Assembly: GCF_027580225.2 (NCBI RefSeq)
Contig: NC_073340.2
Location: forward strand, 36,242,001-36,306,000
DNA length: 64,000 bases
Direction of reading: 5' to 3'
Origin: Misgurnus anguillicaudatus
Taxonomy: Eukaryota; Chordata; Actinopteri; Cypriniformes; Cobitidae
Shown: positions 52,000 to 63,410 of the stretch, piece after piece
Position numbering within the stretch: the stretch's first letter is position 1
Layout: every line of letters begins with the position of its first letter
Notes under the pieces: model-generated
Databases searched by the model: none
Told to the model about the DNA's origin: nothing
What the model saw: only the letters and a program-made list of their open reading frames with translations
Program-made: the position numbers and the translations under genes

Positions 52000-53160
52000 T
52001 GCAGAAATTTCGAGGCTGTGTGTAAATCCAAGATGCTAAAACAAGTTAGAGCAGAGGCTGTTATGGATTCAGATGAGGATTCATTTTTTATTGGAGAACT
52101 ATTTCTGAGAGCAACCACAAAGTCAAAGCCAAATATTATTGAGGAAGTTACAGAGCCGACAGACTGGTGTGCCCCAATGGTGCCCGCTCCAAAATGCAAC
52201 AAGGACGAGGTCAGAGTGTGTGTGGTTTTGAAATGCTTGAATAAGGGAGTGAAACGCGAACGTTACATTTTGCCCACACTGGATGATATTACAACGAAGC
52301 TGACAGGAGCCAAGGTTTTCTCCACTCTGGACCCCAGGCTGCCAAAAATTGACAACCTTCATCACCCCTATAGGCCGGTTTTGTTTCAAACGTCTGCCAT
52401 TTGGCATTACTTCAGCACCTGAGATTTTCCAGTGGCTGATGACTGATCTGCTCAAAGGCCTAGAAGGAACTGTCGTTGTGATGGACGATATACTGGTTTA
52501 TGGATCTACAACAGAGGAGCATGACCGTCATCTCGACATGGTGTTGCGGACTATTAAAGCGTCCGGTCTCAAGCTAAACAGGGCCAAGTGTCACTTTGGA
52601 AAGACGGAACTGCAGTTCTTTGGACACATCATTAGCGCGGAGGGTGTGAAGCCCGATGAGAGCAAAGGGGAGGTTATCGATCAGATGCCAAGTCCCTCTA
52701 ATGTGGAGCAGCTGCGGCAGGTGCTCGGATTAGTCAACTATGTTGGAAAATTCCTGCCGGGCCTGTCTACAGTTTTGCATCCACTCACTAACCTGCTCAG
52801 GAAAGAGACTGCGTGGGTTTGTGGTGAGCCTCAGGAGCGAGCATTTAATAAGACAAAAGCAATGCTCATGGCTGCACCAGCCCTTTGTTATTACGACGCT
52901 AACAAACCAACAGTGGTCAGTGCCGATGCCAGCAGTTATGGCCTTGGTGCTGCCCTGTTGCAAGACCAGGATGATGAGTTGCGGCCGGTTGCCTTTTGCT
53001 CGCGCACGCTCACTGATGCAGAGAAGAGATATGCACAGATCGAGAAAGAGTGCCTGGCATCTGTCTGGGCTTGTGAACGTTTTGCCCGCTACATCCAAGG
53101 TATGGGCCGGGTCCGTTTACAAACTGACCACAAACCACTGGTGCCATTGATCAACTCATA
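52000..53160 (+). pseudogene. Gypsy-like pol: reverse transcriptase and RNase H remnant
   Basis: RT N-terminal piece to 52350: [28 protein letters not shown]. The block that should carry the first catalytic Asp region is disrupted by deletion and frameshift near 52340. The second frame runs from 52349: [30 protein letters not shown] (catalytic DD), [14 protein letters not shown]; RNase [50 protein letters not shown] stop follows at 53161. Confidence 0.8.
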
Positions 53161-53937
53161 GGATCTGGACAAAACGCCACTACAATGTCAGAGACTGCTT
53201 ATGCGCCTCATGTGATTCAACGTCACTGCTGAACATGTTCCCGGTAAGCAGCTAGTAATCGCAGGTACACTCTCTAGACACCCACTAAAGAACAGCTACG
53301 TACCAGAAACTGAAACGCAGGTAAAGGCATATGTGAACACTATGATGGCTAGCAAACCAGTCAAGTCATCCAAGCTCGAGGAAATTTGCAGAGTCACACA
53401 AAACGATACTGAACTTCAAAAAGTGATCACATTCGTCAGAAAAGGGTGGCCTCGCAAAATGGCGGTAGGCTCACCACTGCGTGGATACTATGCAGCCAGA
53501 AGCTAGAGTCGGACGGTCTGGTCACATACCATGACCGCATAGTAGTTCCAGCAGTACTTAGACCTGGAGTCATAGACCAACTGCACGAAGGTCACCGGAG
53601 CCAAGTGTCGGGAGCAAGCCAAGTTGACAGTTTGGTGGCCAAACATAGGAGCACAGATCACAAACAAAGAGAAATCATGTGACTTTTGCAGAGAGCACAA
53701 ACCTACACAAAGACGTGAACCACTGGTAACCATTCTCCCCTGCCCAGTGGCCCATGGCAAAGGATTGCCTTTGACCTGTTTGGGTTAGAGGGTAAGAATT
53801 TTCTTGTTGCTTCAGATTACTTCTCTAGAGACATTGAGATTGCTTCTCTTACCACCATTACCAGCAAGCAGGTTATTGACAAGCTCAAGCACATTTTTGT
53901 GAGATGTGGTATCCTGCTGGAACTGGTCAGTGACCAT
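53161..53937 (+). pseudogene. Gypsy-like integrase remnant, truncated
   Basis: Several stops to 53700, then an open piece: PWQRIAFDLFGLEGKNFLV, SDYFSRDIEIASLTTIT, VRCGILLELVSDH. This is the start of the rve integrase core with two acidic positions (FDLF, VSDH). It is cut immediately after VSDH by the repeat at 53938. Confidence 0.7.
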
Positions 53938-54780
53938 AGGTGGGTAGTAACGAATTACATTTACTTCGCTACATTTACTCGAGTAAATTTTTTGGGTAAC
54001 TAGTACTTTTAGAGTAAATTTAAGGATGGGTACTTTTTACTCTTACTCAAGTACATTTCTAGTGAAAAAACTGTACTTTTACTTCGTTACATTTGGCGGC
54101 GTTACTGCCCTACTTTCAAATGGTAATAATTAATTAATATATATATATTTTAAACTTTATAGGGCGTGTTTGAAAGTTTCGCGAGACAGGCTGCATCACC
54201 CTTTAGCGTGCGCGACCGCGTGTAGATAGGAGAAGCAGATGAGGGCGCGTGTGCGTTGTGCGAGAAATCGGAGGCAGTTCATGCGTGGCTTCAAGTTCGA
54301 TCTATGTTTTCACTCCAAGTGGTCAAAAAGAAGAGTTTCATAATGCGATGCATGCTTTGTTAACTAAACGAGTGACATCTCAGCGTACAGAAATTCAAGA
54401 TCCAACCCAAAGTAAGTGTCACAGTATGTCTGTTTGAACACTATTAATGGTCATTTCACACACTGTCCGAGTTTTTTTGCCATATGCACTCTTGTGCAAG
54501 CGATGACAAACCTAGTGCAAGTTAAACCATACAAACAGCACGTTCACATCTGCACATTTCCATATCATTTCCCCACAAAACTAAACAAACTGAACAGCAT
54601 AATGTAATGACGTCTTGCATTTATACACAAATCCGGACACCTCACTAATGTGTAGAAAATACATTCAATTAAAACCGGATTGTATTTGACTTAAATCCTT
54701 CCTAAAGAATGAATTAATAAAAATAAAAGAATAAAGTTTGATTTTAAAGAAACGTAATATATATTATAAATATAGCTGCA
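53938..54780. repeat. GGTGGGTAGTAACGAATTAC-type repeat and unassigned sequence
   Basis: 53938-54120 has the TTACTCGAGTAAATTTT and TACTTCGTTACATTT wording of a fish DNA element with TTACT-rich ends. The other end was not found. 54130-54780 is unassigned. Confidence 0.45.
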
Positions 54781-54938
54781 AGCAGCAATGCCGGGGTCAA
54801 GCCGAAAAGGGCACAAAAGGATGTAAAATTGAGATTGGATATGCAGATTGAAGAACCCAGGTAAACCTAATAATTTTAGATGAAAAAACAAAAAAGTTAT
54901 CAACAAAAATAATCTAAGTTCTTGTCTACTGCCATCGT

Positions 54939-56733
54939 CAGAGGCGTCATGCCCATTGAAACTGAGGGGGCAGCTGCCCCCTTGGATTTTTGAGCCAAAT
55001 GGATTTTGCAAGCAACCTCAAAAATAAAAAAGCGTCCATTAATCTTTTAATCTGTTTAAAATGCCCAAATTGTCAATTTTGTGCTGCATCCGTGTCACTT
55101 TTCAGAGTTTTGATAGTGTTTTGATCGTGTACATTACTTTATTCTGGCGGCAGGTGCTGCAGTCGGCGCAGCCGCAGACGTCAGCGTCTGCGCGCGCCCA
55201 CGAGCTTAGCTGTTGCTGCTGGCTGCATTTGGGAATTAAAACGTGTAAGACACGCTCACAACATTTCCAAATCCCCAGTACGGTAATGTGTTGTTAACCT
55301 CCTCTGTGTAGAAATTGTATGGTTTAAAATGTGACCGTCTCGACCTTATATTAGTAGCAGGGGCGGCGTTTGCGTATGGCAGGGTATGGCAGTTGCCATA
55401 CCCTAGCATTTAGACAAAACTCCAGAAATCAACAGGCTATAATGATGCTCATTCAAGATAATTTAAAATATTTTGAGTAGAACATATCTAAACATTGGTA
55501 CATCACTAATAAGGATCTAGAGCAGTGAAGGACATGTCAGTGGTGTTTGCAGTGGCAAAACATGGGTCACAAAAAACACACGTGTTCGACTTCATGCTAT
55601 AACACTGGAACCGACAAGCGGATGACATCAACGTGCCGCAAAAGCGGTTTGAAATCAAACTCTTCAGATGATTCCTCGACTCACCCTCGCGGTACTTTGA
55701 CGTCATCAGCCTGTCGAACACAATCTATAGTGGGTTTCGCGCTGCAGGAGGTCTCATGATGACCGCTGCTTTTATAATCTGTATTTTCGCAAGTAATTCC
55801 TTTTTTTGTTTTAACATTTAAACAAACTCATGGTTCTCCCCCACACTCGCGCTTTGCATATTGCATATTCCAGAAGTAATATGATTTGCTCTGTGGATAA
55901 ATAAACATGTTCTCTTCCACTGAGAATTGTTGCGCGCATTTTTGAATGTCCACTTGTGGAATAAAAACTGCACGACGACAAAAGGTAAGACTTGTTTTTG
56001 CATTTAGCTCTGTTATACTAAGAGTTTGATTTAGTGTTTTAGTTGGATATGTGTGCTCTATCACATCATTAAAAGTCTTTATTGTGTGTTTAGTGGTTTT
56101 GGCGGTTGTCGTGACAAGATTTGTTAAGGGATGTCATAGTATGTTTTGTTTTGATATTATCTTGTTTTAGTTTATGTGTTGCTGGAGTTGTACTTAGTTA
56201 AGAATTATTTGAAAAGCATTTTAAATAACCATGATTTCTATTGTTCTATTGTTGTTGTTTTTCATTTGCATTGCTTCCGTATTGTTGTCAGTAAGTGTAA
56301 GTTACATCCGTGCAATCGTAGTATGATTTTGTACAGGTTGGTGGAGTTTGTACACATATGTGGTTATAGATTCGTTATTTGAGAATGGCCTTCTTGTACG
56401 AAGAATTTTTGCCAGTTGTTGTGAAAAATGCATTAATGACAGAATTAAAGTCATTAAACAAAACGTAAATAGGACACATGCCGTTTCAGATGTAAATATG
56501 ATGCCAATATGTCATTAATCCGATTGAATAGTATTTGATATGAAAGTTAGTCAACACTTTTGTTTTGGAGGTTTTTGCACTATGGCAGGGGCGTTTAGAA
56601 TGTTAGAAATGTAAGTGCCATGGAAAAGACTGAAAGCTCTATAATATAATTCGTTTGATGTATGTGTATGCACAAATTTCTGTGAGCTTTGCACACTGTG
56701 CCCCCTTAAAAAAAATGGTGCATGACGCCCCTG
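54939..56733. mobile_element. hAT-type element, 1.8 kb, TSD GCCATCGT
   Basis: Ends CAGAGGCGTCATGCCC and, reverse-complemented, CAGGGGCGTCATGCACC. Perfect 8-bp duplication GCCATCGT at 54931-54938 and 56734-56741. Another element of CAGGGGCGGCG type may start inside at about 55361. Confidence 0.8.
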
Positions 56734-57758
56734 GCCATCGTCCTTCTGTTATTGACAATCATGGAACATTAGAGCACTGAAGGACATGTCAGTGGTGTTT
56801 GCAGTGGCAAAACATGGGTCACATCATGTAATAACAAGTTTAATTAGTCAAAAGAGACCATCCCCATGTCTCTACGATGTTCTGATGCAGAGATATAGCT
56901 TTTGCAAAAACGGTTGATAAGGTATTCTCAATGGTTGCTAGGGAGTGAATTGGCAACCACCAGTGATTATAGTCAAAGCCATGAAAGGAATAATCCATGA
57001 TGACTCATGGTTTTAGATGTGTTTTTGCAGTAGTTTTAGGCAAAAATACCATATTCTATCTCAAAACCAGTAGGTGGCGCAATGACAAAATTGTGCATGC
57101 AACATCAGGTCATGATTATGTTACATCTAGCTACTTTTATGACAATACACTTTAGTTTAGTTAAGAAACAGTTGTATGACCATAAGGCTGGCTTGTTATC
57201 AAAGGTTTTGTTCAATTATAAGGCCATCTAGTGGTGCAACCATAGAATTTTTTTTGTGTAGCCTCAGAATGTGATCATGCATCAGTGTATCAAATCTGGT
57301 GAAAAAATATTTTTTTCGCTACGAAGTTACAAACATTTATGTGTAAAAAACACAAAATTTGAAGGTAATTTTTCGTTTTTTGCAATTTTCGGCCATTTCT
57401 GATGAAAATTTTAATATAACGCCAATAGAACTTTTTGTTCAGAAGGTAAGGTTAGTTTCTTCCTATGGTGTTTTTGAGTCGATCGAAATAACGCTCGCAG
57501 AGATATTTGCGCGTGTTTTTTATGTGCTGTTTTGCTGCACAGGGCTAACCGTAAGGCGAATTCTGGCATGTTTGGTATCGTTGGACTCGGCAACTATTCA
57601 GGACTTCAAGGAAACAAGTCCCGTAAAAATATGTCGATCAGAGCCAGAGTTATAGGTGTATAAAACATATCTCTGGCCACTAGGTGGCGCTGCAACGAAA
57701 CTGTGCATGCACCCTCAATTCCTGACTGGCATCACAAGTACCAAGTGTCGTGACAATA

Positions 57759-59020
57759 GGCAAGGCAAGGCAAGGCAAAGTTTATTTGTATAGCACATTT
57801 CATACACAAAGGTCATTCAAAGTGCTTTACATAGAAATGAGAAAACAAAAATCAAAGATACATGAATTTAAAATATCAATTAAAAGAAAATAAATGTGAT
57901 TTTAATAAAAACTGTTTAAATGTGTGAAAAAGAATAAAACAGGAATAAAAGTATAAAACAGTTAAAAATGAGAATAAAAACAAGAGAAATAGAAAATAAT
58001 TAAAATAGTGCATATATAATATAGTGCAATCAGTTCGGACGCAGCATAGTGCTCATTCACTAAATGCATAGCTAAACAGATGTGTTTTGAGTCTGGATTT
58101 GAATGTGGCTACTGTTGGAGCACATCTGATCTCTTCTGGAAGCTGGTTCCAGCTGCGACTGGCATAATAGCTAAAAGCTGACTCTCCTTGCTTTGAGTGA
58201 ACCCTTGGTATTTCTAGCTGATGTGATCCTAATGATCTGAGTGATCTGATGGGTTTATATTCAATGAGCATATCAGCAATGTATTGAGGTCCTAGTCGGC
58301 TGAGTGATTTATATACCATTAATAATACTTTAAAATCAATCCTAAATGTAACTGGTAGCCAGTGTAGAGACCTGAGGACTGGTGTGATATGCTCATATTT
58401 TCTGGTTCTGCTCAGAATCCTGGCAGCAGCATTCTGAATGAGCTGGAGCTGTCTAATGGTCTTTTTGGGAAGGCCAGTGAGGAGGCCATTACAATAATCC
58501 ACCCTGCTGGTGATGAAAGCATGCACAAGTTTCTCTAAATCTTGTCTGGAAACAAAGCATCTAATTCTTGCGATATTTTTGAGATGATAGTATGCTGATT
58601 TAGTTATTGCTTTGACATGACTGCTGAAACTAAGGTCAGACTCCAGAATCACAACAAGATTCCTGACTTGATTTTTAGTTGTTTGACCCCTAGCGTCAAG
58701 GTATGCATTCACCTTGAGAACTCCATCTTTGTTTCCAAACGCAATGACTTCAGTTTTCTCTTTGTTTAACTGAAGAAAGTTTTGGCACATCCAACTGTTA
58801 ACTTCATCAATGCATTTGCACAGGGAGTCAATGGGGCTGTAGTCATTAGGGGATAGAGCTAAGTAGATCTGAGTGTCGTCTGCATAACTGTGATAGGCAA
58901 TTTTGTTCTCTCTCATTATTTGGCTTAGTGGGAGCATATACAGGTTGAACAGGAGTGGCGCAAGAATTGAGCCTTGCGGGACTCCGCATGTCATGGATGT
59001 CCACTCAGATTTATGGCCAC
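57759..59020 (-). mobile_element. 5'-truncated non-LTR retrotransposon (LINE) with (TTGCC)n tail
   Basis: Minus-strand RT ORF followed by a 3' UTR (TATACAAATAAACTTTGCC) and a TTGCC pentamer tail at 57759-57778. The 5' end is cut within RT. No clear TSD. Confidence 0.75.
58053..58994 (-). pseudogene. LINE reverse transcriptase, C-terminal part
   Basis: A 313-codon open frame. RT motifs: CGVPQGSILAPLLFNLYMLP, YADDTQIYLAL (catalytic ADD), LNKEKTEVIAFG; then the thumb-like region with KLVHAFITSRVDYCNGLL, LQLIQNAAARILSRT and the family end LKTHLFSYAF. Upstream RT fingers and the endonuclease are missing through 5' truncation, so it cannot function alone. The clade (I/Jockey/Rex type) cannot be fixed by eye. 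Confidence 0.8.
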
Positions 59021-59641
59021 CTATACGAAGGTTTGACGAAGATACAGCCTAAAATCTGTTTTTTTGCGCTCTACGTAAAATTCGTTAAGGCGGTATACGA
59101 CAACGGATTGCTGTATCGACATTCTTTTGATAACTTTTTGCCATGATTGTCTCAAGATGATACATACCCATTTTCGTGGCAATCGGACAAAAGCTCTAGG
59201 ACGAGTTCGAAAAAGTAGGTTTTACGAATAATTCAAAATGGCGGAAATATTTTCATGACGGAAAATGGTCCAATCGAATTGTCTTGAGCCAGGGAATCAG
59301 AGGAAACAAGAATTTCACTTCTAGGACGTAAGGGTCAGAAGTTATAAGCAAAAATGTAAGTGCAACTTTGGACTGTTGGTGGCGCTAGTGGGTTAGACAT
59401 AGAGACTCCAAATTTGCTGTGGGGACACATTGGACTGTCCTCTATCAGTGTGCCAAATTTCATAACTTTCCTATGTACGGTTCTATGGGCTGCCATAGAC
59501 CGCAATGGCGGAAGAAGAAGAAGAATAACTAATAATAATTATTATAAGAAAACTAACGGCTTGACCCCTAATAAATGTATAGTTGATTTGCAGAAACAGA
59601 TAAGTTCCATATGCAATTCCAAAATGATCATTTTTTATTAA

Positions 59642-60367
59642 AGGAATAGTCTACTCATTTTCAATATTAAAATATGTTATTACCTTAACTAAGAATTGTT
59701 GATACATTCCTCTATCATCTGTGTGCGTGCACGTAAGCGCTGGAGCGCGCTGCGACGCTTCGATACCATTTAGCTTAGCCCCATTCATTCAATGGTACCA
59801 TTTAGAGATAAAGTTAGAAGTGACCAAACACATCAACGTTTTTCCTATTTAAGATGAGTAGTTATACGAGCAAGTTTGGTGGTACAAAATGAAACGTAGC
59901 GCTTTTCTAAGCAGATTTAAAAGAGGAGCTACATTTTATGGCGTAATAGCACTTTTGGGAGTACTTCGACTCGCCTGAAAAGTCTGCTCCCGTTCTCCCT
60001 CTCATAATGGGAGAGGGAGGGTGTTACTGCGCCGAGTCGAAGTACTCCCAAAAGTGCTATCACGCCGCAAACCACAGCCCCTCTCCCAAATACGCTTAGA
60101 AAAGCGCTACGTTTCATTTTGTACCACCAAACCTGGTCGCATAACCACTCGTCTTAAATAGGAAAAACGTTGATGTTTTTTTTGGTCACTTCTAACTTTA
60201 TCTCTAAATGGTACTATTGAATGAATGGGGCTAAGCTAAATGCTATCGAAGCGTCGCAGCGCGCTCCAGCACTTACGTGCACACACACAGATGATAGAGG
60301 GATGTATCAACAATTCTTAGTTAAGGTAATAACATATTTTAATATTGAAACCGAGTAGACTATTCCT
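59642..60367. mobile_element. 726-bp palindromic element, TSD TTAA
   Basis: Starts AGGAATAGTCTACTC and ends GAGTAGACTATTCCT with TTAA at 59638-59641 and 60368-60371. The two halves are complementary over most of their length with a small centre near 59980-60010. A TTAA target fits piggyBac or Kolobok-type mobilisation. No ORF. Confidence 0.75.
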
Positions 60368-60832
60368 TTAAGCTCCAGTTTATGTTCAGTAATTGCACTT
60401 TACTGGCAATGAAAATAACCTATTCATATAAAAACATGATAACAAACAGACATACACGTTCTTTTTTGTTTACTGTTTGCATGTTTAAAGGCAGATGCTG
60501 ACAAGTTTGTGTTGTGAACATGAAAATAAATACAGAGTTAACTGTCAGAAAAATGTCTCGGTTATGGATGTAACCCTCGTTCCCTGAAGGAGGGAACGGA
60601 GACGTCACGTCGTGACCGACGAATTGGGAACTCGCTTAGAGAGACCAATCTGCTTCGAATACTACTAAAACGCCAATGAACTTGGCATTGAGATATTTGC
60701 ATAATGCTGGCGCCGCCCCGCCAGGTGCGTATATAAGGAGCATGTGCAAATAGGGAAATCAGCTTCTGTTCGCTGAGAAAGCCGGAAAGGTGACCGGCCG
60801 TAACAGCAGGTGGCAGCACCTGTGGCGATGGG

Positions 60833-60942
60833 ACGTGACGTCTCCGTTCCCTCCTTCAGGGAACGAGGGTTACATCCGTAACCGAGACGTTCCCTTTCAG
60901 TCGGTCACTACGACGTCACGTCGTGACAGACGAATTGGGAAT
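60833..60942. repeat. DIRS copy 2 internal complementary region
   Basis: Holds the joined outer ends, with ACCGAGAC abutting GTTCCCTTTCAGTCGG at 60896/60897 or thereabouts, mirroring 22425/22426 of copy 1. Confidence 0.7.
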
Positions 60943-61437
60943 CCCTACCAAAACGCCACTAGGGGCTGACCTCTTCCAGTGTCTGCAAAAATCCTCCAAA
61001 ACCCCTCGGGGAATGGAGAAAAAGATAAGGCAGAAGGCCGGGCACTAGATGTTCCTTTAACCCCACAGTAGTGCCAGCGACTGGGAAGCGCCCTACCAGA
61101 GCTGGATAGGAACGCTGCGGAAGCCACCGCCCCTCTTAAGGGCTAATGGTGGGCGAAAGTCAACCGTAGTTGAGGTAAAATGACAGCCGTGGCTGTGTAA
61201 GCAAAGCAGTGCTCTGCTAAGGGAAACGTGGGCTGGTAGGATTAACCTCACGGAATAATACTCACAATGGAACCCGATGGGACACAATGTGGGGCCCTGG
61301 CCAAACACATAGGTTCGTAAGAATACAGCTAGTGAAAGGCTGACAGCCAATGCTCCGCAACAAAGGCTGTCAAGGCAGTGGAGAAAGCAAATCAAACCAT
61401 TACGCATTTTTGCTCTGATGGCCTTCCATACTGAAAC

Positions 61438-62500
61438 TCAATTTGGAGCCTCAGTCGGAGGCTGCAAGCCGACTTGGGAGTCTGCTCTCCGTGCCCTCCC
61501 TGGTGAGAAAAGAACACGAGAGGATACAGGCTTGATACGAACATTGTAAAATCTAATGAACGTATTAGGTGTCGCCCAACCAGCAGCTCTACAGATGTCT
61601 GTTAATGAGGAACCACGAGCTAAAGCCCAAGATGAGGCAACACTCCGTGTGGAGTGCGCTCTCAAATTAAAGGGGCAAGGAATGCCCTGCAGATTATAAG
61701 CCAGGGCGATAGTATCAACTATCCAATGAGACATCCTCTGCTTAGTGACAGCTTTCCCTTTCTGCTGACCACCATAACAAACAAAGAGCTGGTCCGAGGT
61801 CCTGAAGCTTTGCGTGCGGTCCACGTAGAATCGCAGTGCACGTATGGGGCACAACAAAGCCTCGGTTGGGTTTGCCTGCTCCAAAGGCAATGCTTGCAAG
61901 CTCACCACCTGATCTCTGAAGGGAGTGGTGGGAACTTTGGGCACGTAGCCTGGTCTGGGTCTCAATGTAATGCTTGAGACAGCAGGACCAAACTGAAGGC
62001 ACGAATCGTCAACAGAGAATGCATGTAAATCCCCTATTCTTTTTACTGAGGCCAATGCTAGCAGGGTCAGAGCTTTCATTGATAAAAGCTTCAGACTCGC
62101 AGACTGCAAAGGCTTGAATGGAGGACTCTGAAGTGCTTTCAGCACCATGGACAAGTCCCAGGGAGGAATAGAAGGGGGGCGCGAGGGGTTTAGCCTGCGA
62201 GAGCCTCTTAAAAATCTAATAACCAAATCATGCTGGCCCACTGATCTGCCGTTAATAAGTGAGTGATGAGCAGATATAGCGGCGATATCAACTTTAATAG
62301 TGGAGGGTGACAGCCTACCGTCTAACCTATGTTGAAGATATAAAAGCACGATGTTAATAGGGCATTCTCTGGGGTCCTTGCGTTGTGAAGAGCACCAAGT
62401 GACGAAAAGGTTCCATTTAAACGCGTAAGCCGTCTCGTAGACGGAGCTCGTGCCGCGTCGATTGTGTTAGATACCGCCTGGGGTAAATCACTTAAACCTT
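61438..62500 (-). pseudogene. DIRS copy 2 tyrosine recombinase, frameshifted
   Basis: The open part to 62349 carries ALASVKRIGD, RAHSTRSVASSW and IRFYNVR, so all catalytic residues remain. The N-terminal SDLPQAVSNTIDAARAPST lies in another frame; compared with copy 1 one base is missing near 62433. The C-terminus is extended relative to copy 1. Confidence 0.75.
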
Positions 62501-63410
62501 GTGCGCGCTCAACGACCAAACATGTAGATTCCACAGGTCGGGGCGCGGGTGCCATAATGTGCCCCCTCCTTGAGAAAGAAGGTCGTTCCTCAGGGGAATC
62601 CGCCAGGGAGGGGCTGTCGCGAGGAGCATTAGTTCCGGAAACCAATTCCTGGTCGTCCAATATGGGGCGATCATCAAAAGGCTCTCCTCGTCCTGCCTGA
62701 CTTTGCACAGAATCTGTGCTATTAGGCTCACTGGGGGGAACGCGTATTTGCGCATGCCCCGCGGCCAGCTGTGTGCCAGCGCATCCACGCCGAGGCTGCC
62801 CTCGGTTAGTGAATAAAACAGGCGACAATGGGTATCGTCTGCTGACGCAAATAGGTCTATCTGCGCACGACCGAACTTCCTCCAAATCAGCTGGACTGTC
62901 TGGAGGTGGAGTCGCCATTCGCCGGGGCGCGCAGCTCGGGAAAGCGCGTCTGCCGCTGTATTGAGCGAGCCCGGGATGTAAATGGCACGAAGGGACCTCA
63001 GATGCTTCTGACTCCAAAGGAGGAGATGATGAGCGAGATGCGACAGGTGACGGGAGCGCAAACCGCCTTGACGGTTGATATACGCTACAGTCGCAGTGTT
63101 GTCTGAGCGTACTAGTACATCCTTCCCTCGCAGCTCCGTAGCGAAGCGTACGAGTCCCAGATATACAGCCCATAACTCGCGGCAATTGATATGCCAATGC
63201 AACTGGGGTGCTGTCCACACCCCCGAAGCCGTGAGCTCATCGTACGTGGCCCCCCAGCCCGTGTCGGAGGCATCTGTGTGGACAACAGCATGCCGGGAGA
63301 CCTGTCTCATGGACACACCGGCCCTGAGAAACGCGGGGTCTGACCACGGGGGGAATGTTAGGCGACACGCAGGTGTAATGGTTACACGATGGATGCCGGC
63401 GCGCCACGCT
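62492..63410 (-). pseudogene. DIRS copy 2 RNase H region
   Basis: VVHTDASDTGWGATYDEL, HINCRELWAVYLGLVRF, VRSDNTATVAYINRQGG and LNTAADALSR are intact in one frame. The link to RT upstream is broken by an extra base near 63416. Confidence 0.75.

Larger units (their letters stand above)
50325..53937 (+). mobile_element. Ty3/Gypsy-like LTR retrotransposon, broken
   Basis: Order: probable LTR 3' part (to about 50465, ending TCTTAACA), leader with TGGTGTCAGAATTAAGG, gag with a solo LTR inside, then RT, RNase H and an integrase piece. It has a deletion in RT, frameshifts and stops, and is cut at 53937 by another repeat. No 3' LTR seen. Confidence 0.7.
54793..59568. mobile_element. Large composite repeat with GGGGTCAAGCCG ends
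   Basis: A perfect 12-bp inverted repeat GGGGTCAAGCCG at 54793-54804 and 59557-59568, with GCTGCAAGCAGCAATGCC just outside the left end and TAGGTGGCGC-type phrases inside (57070, 57680, 59381). It carries a nested hAT (54939-56733) and a LINE fragment (57759-59020). Related in style to the 40.2-47.7 kb family. Confidence 0.5.
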
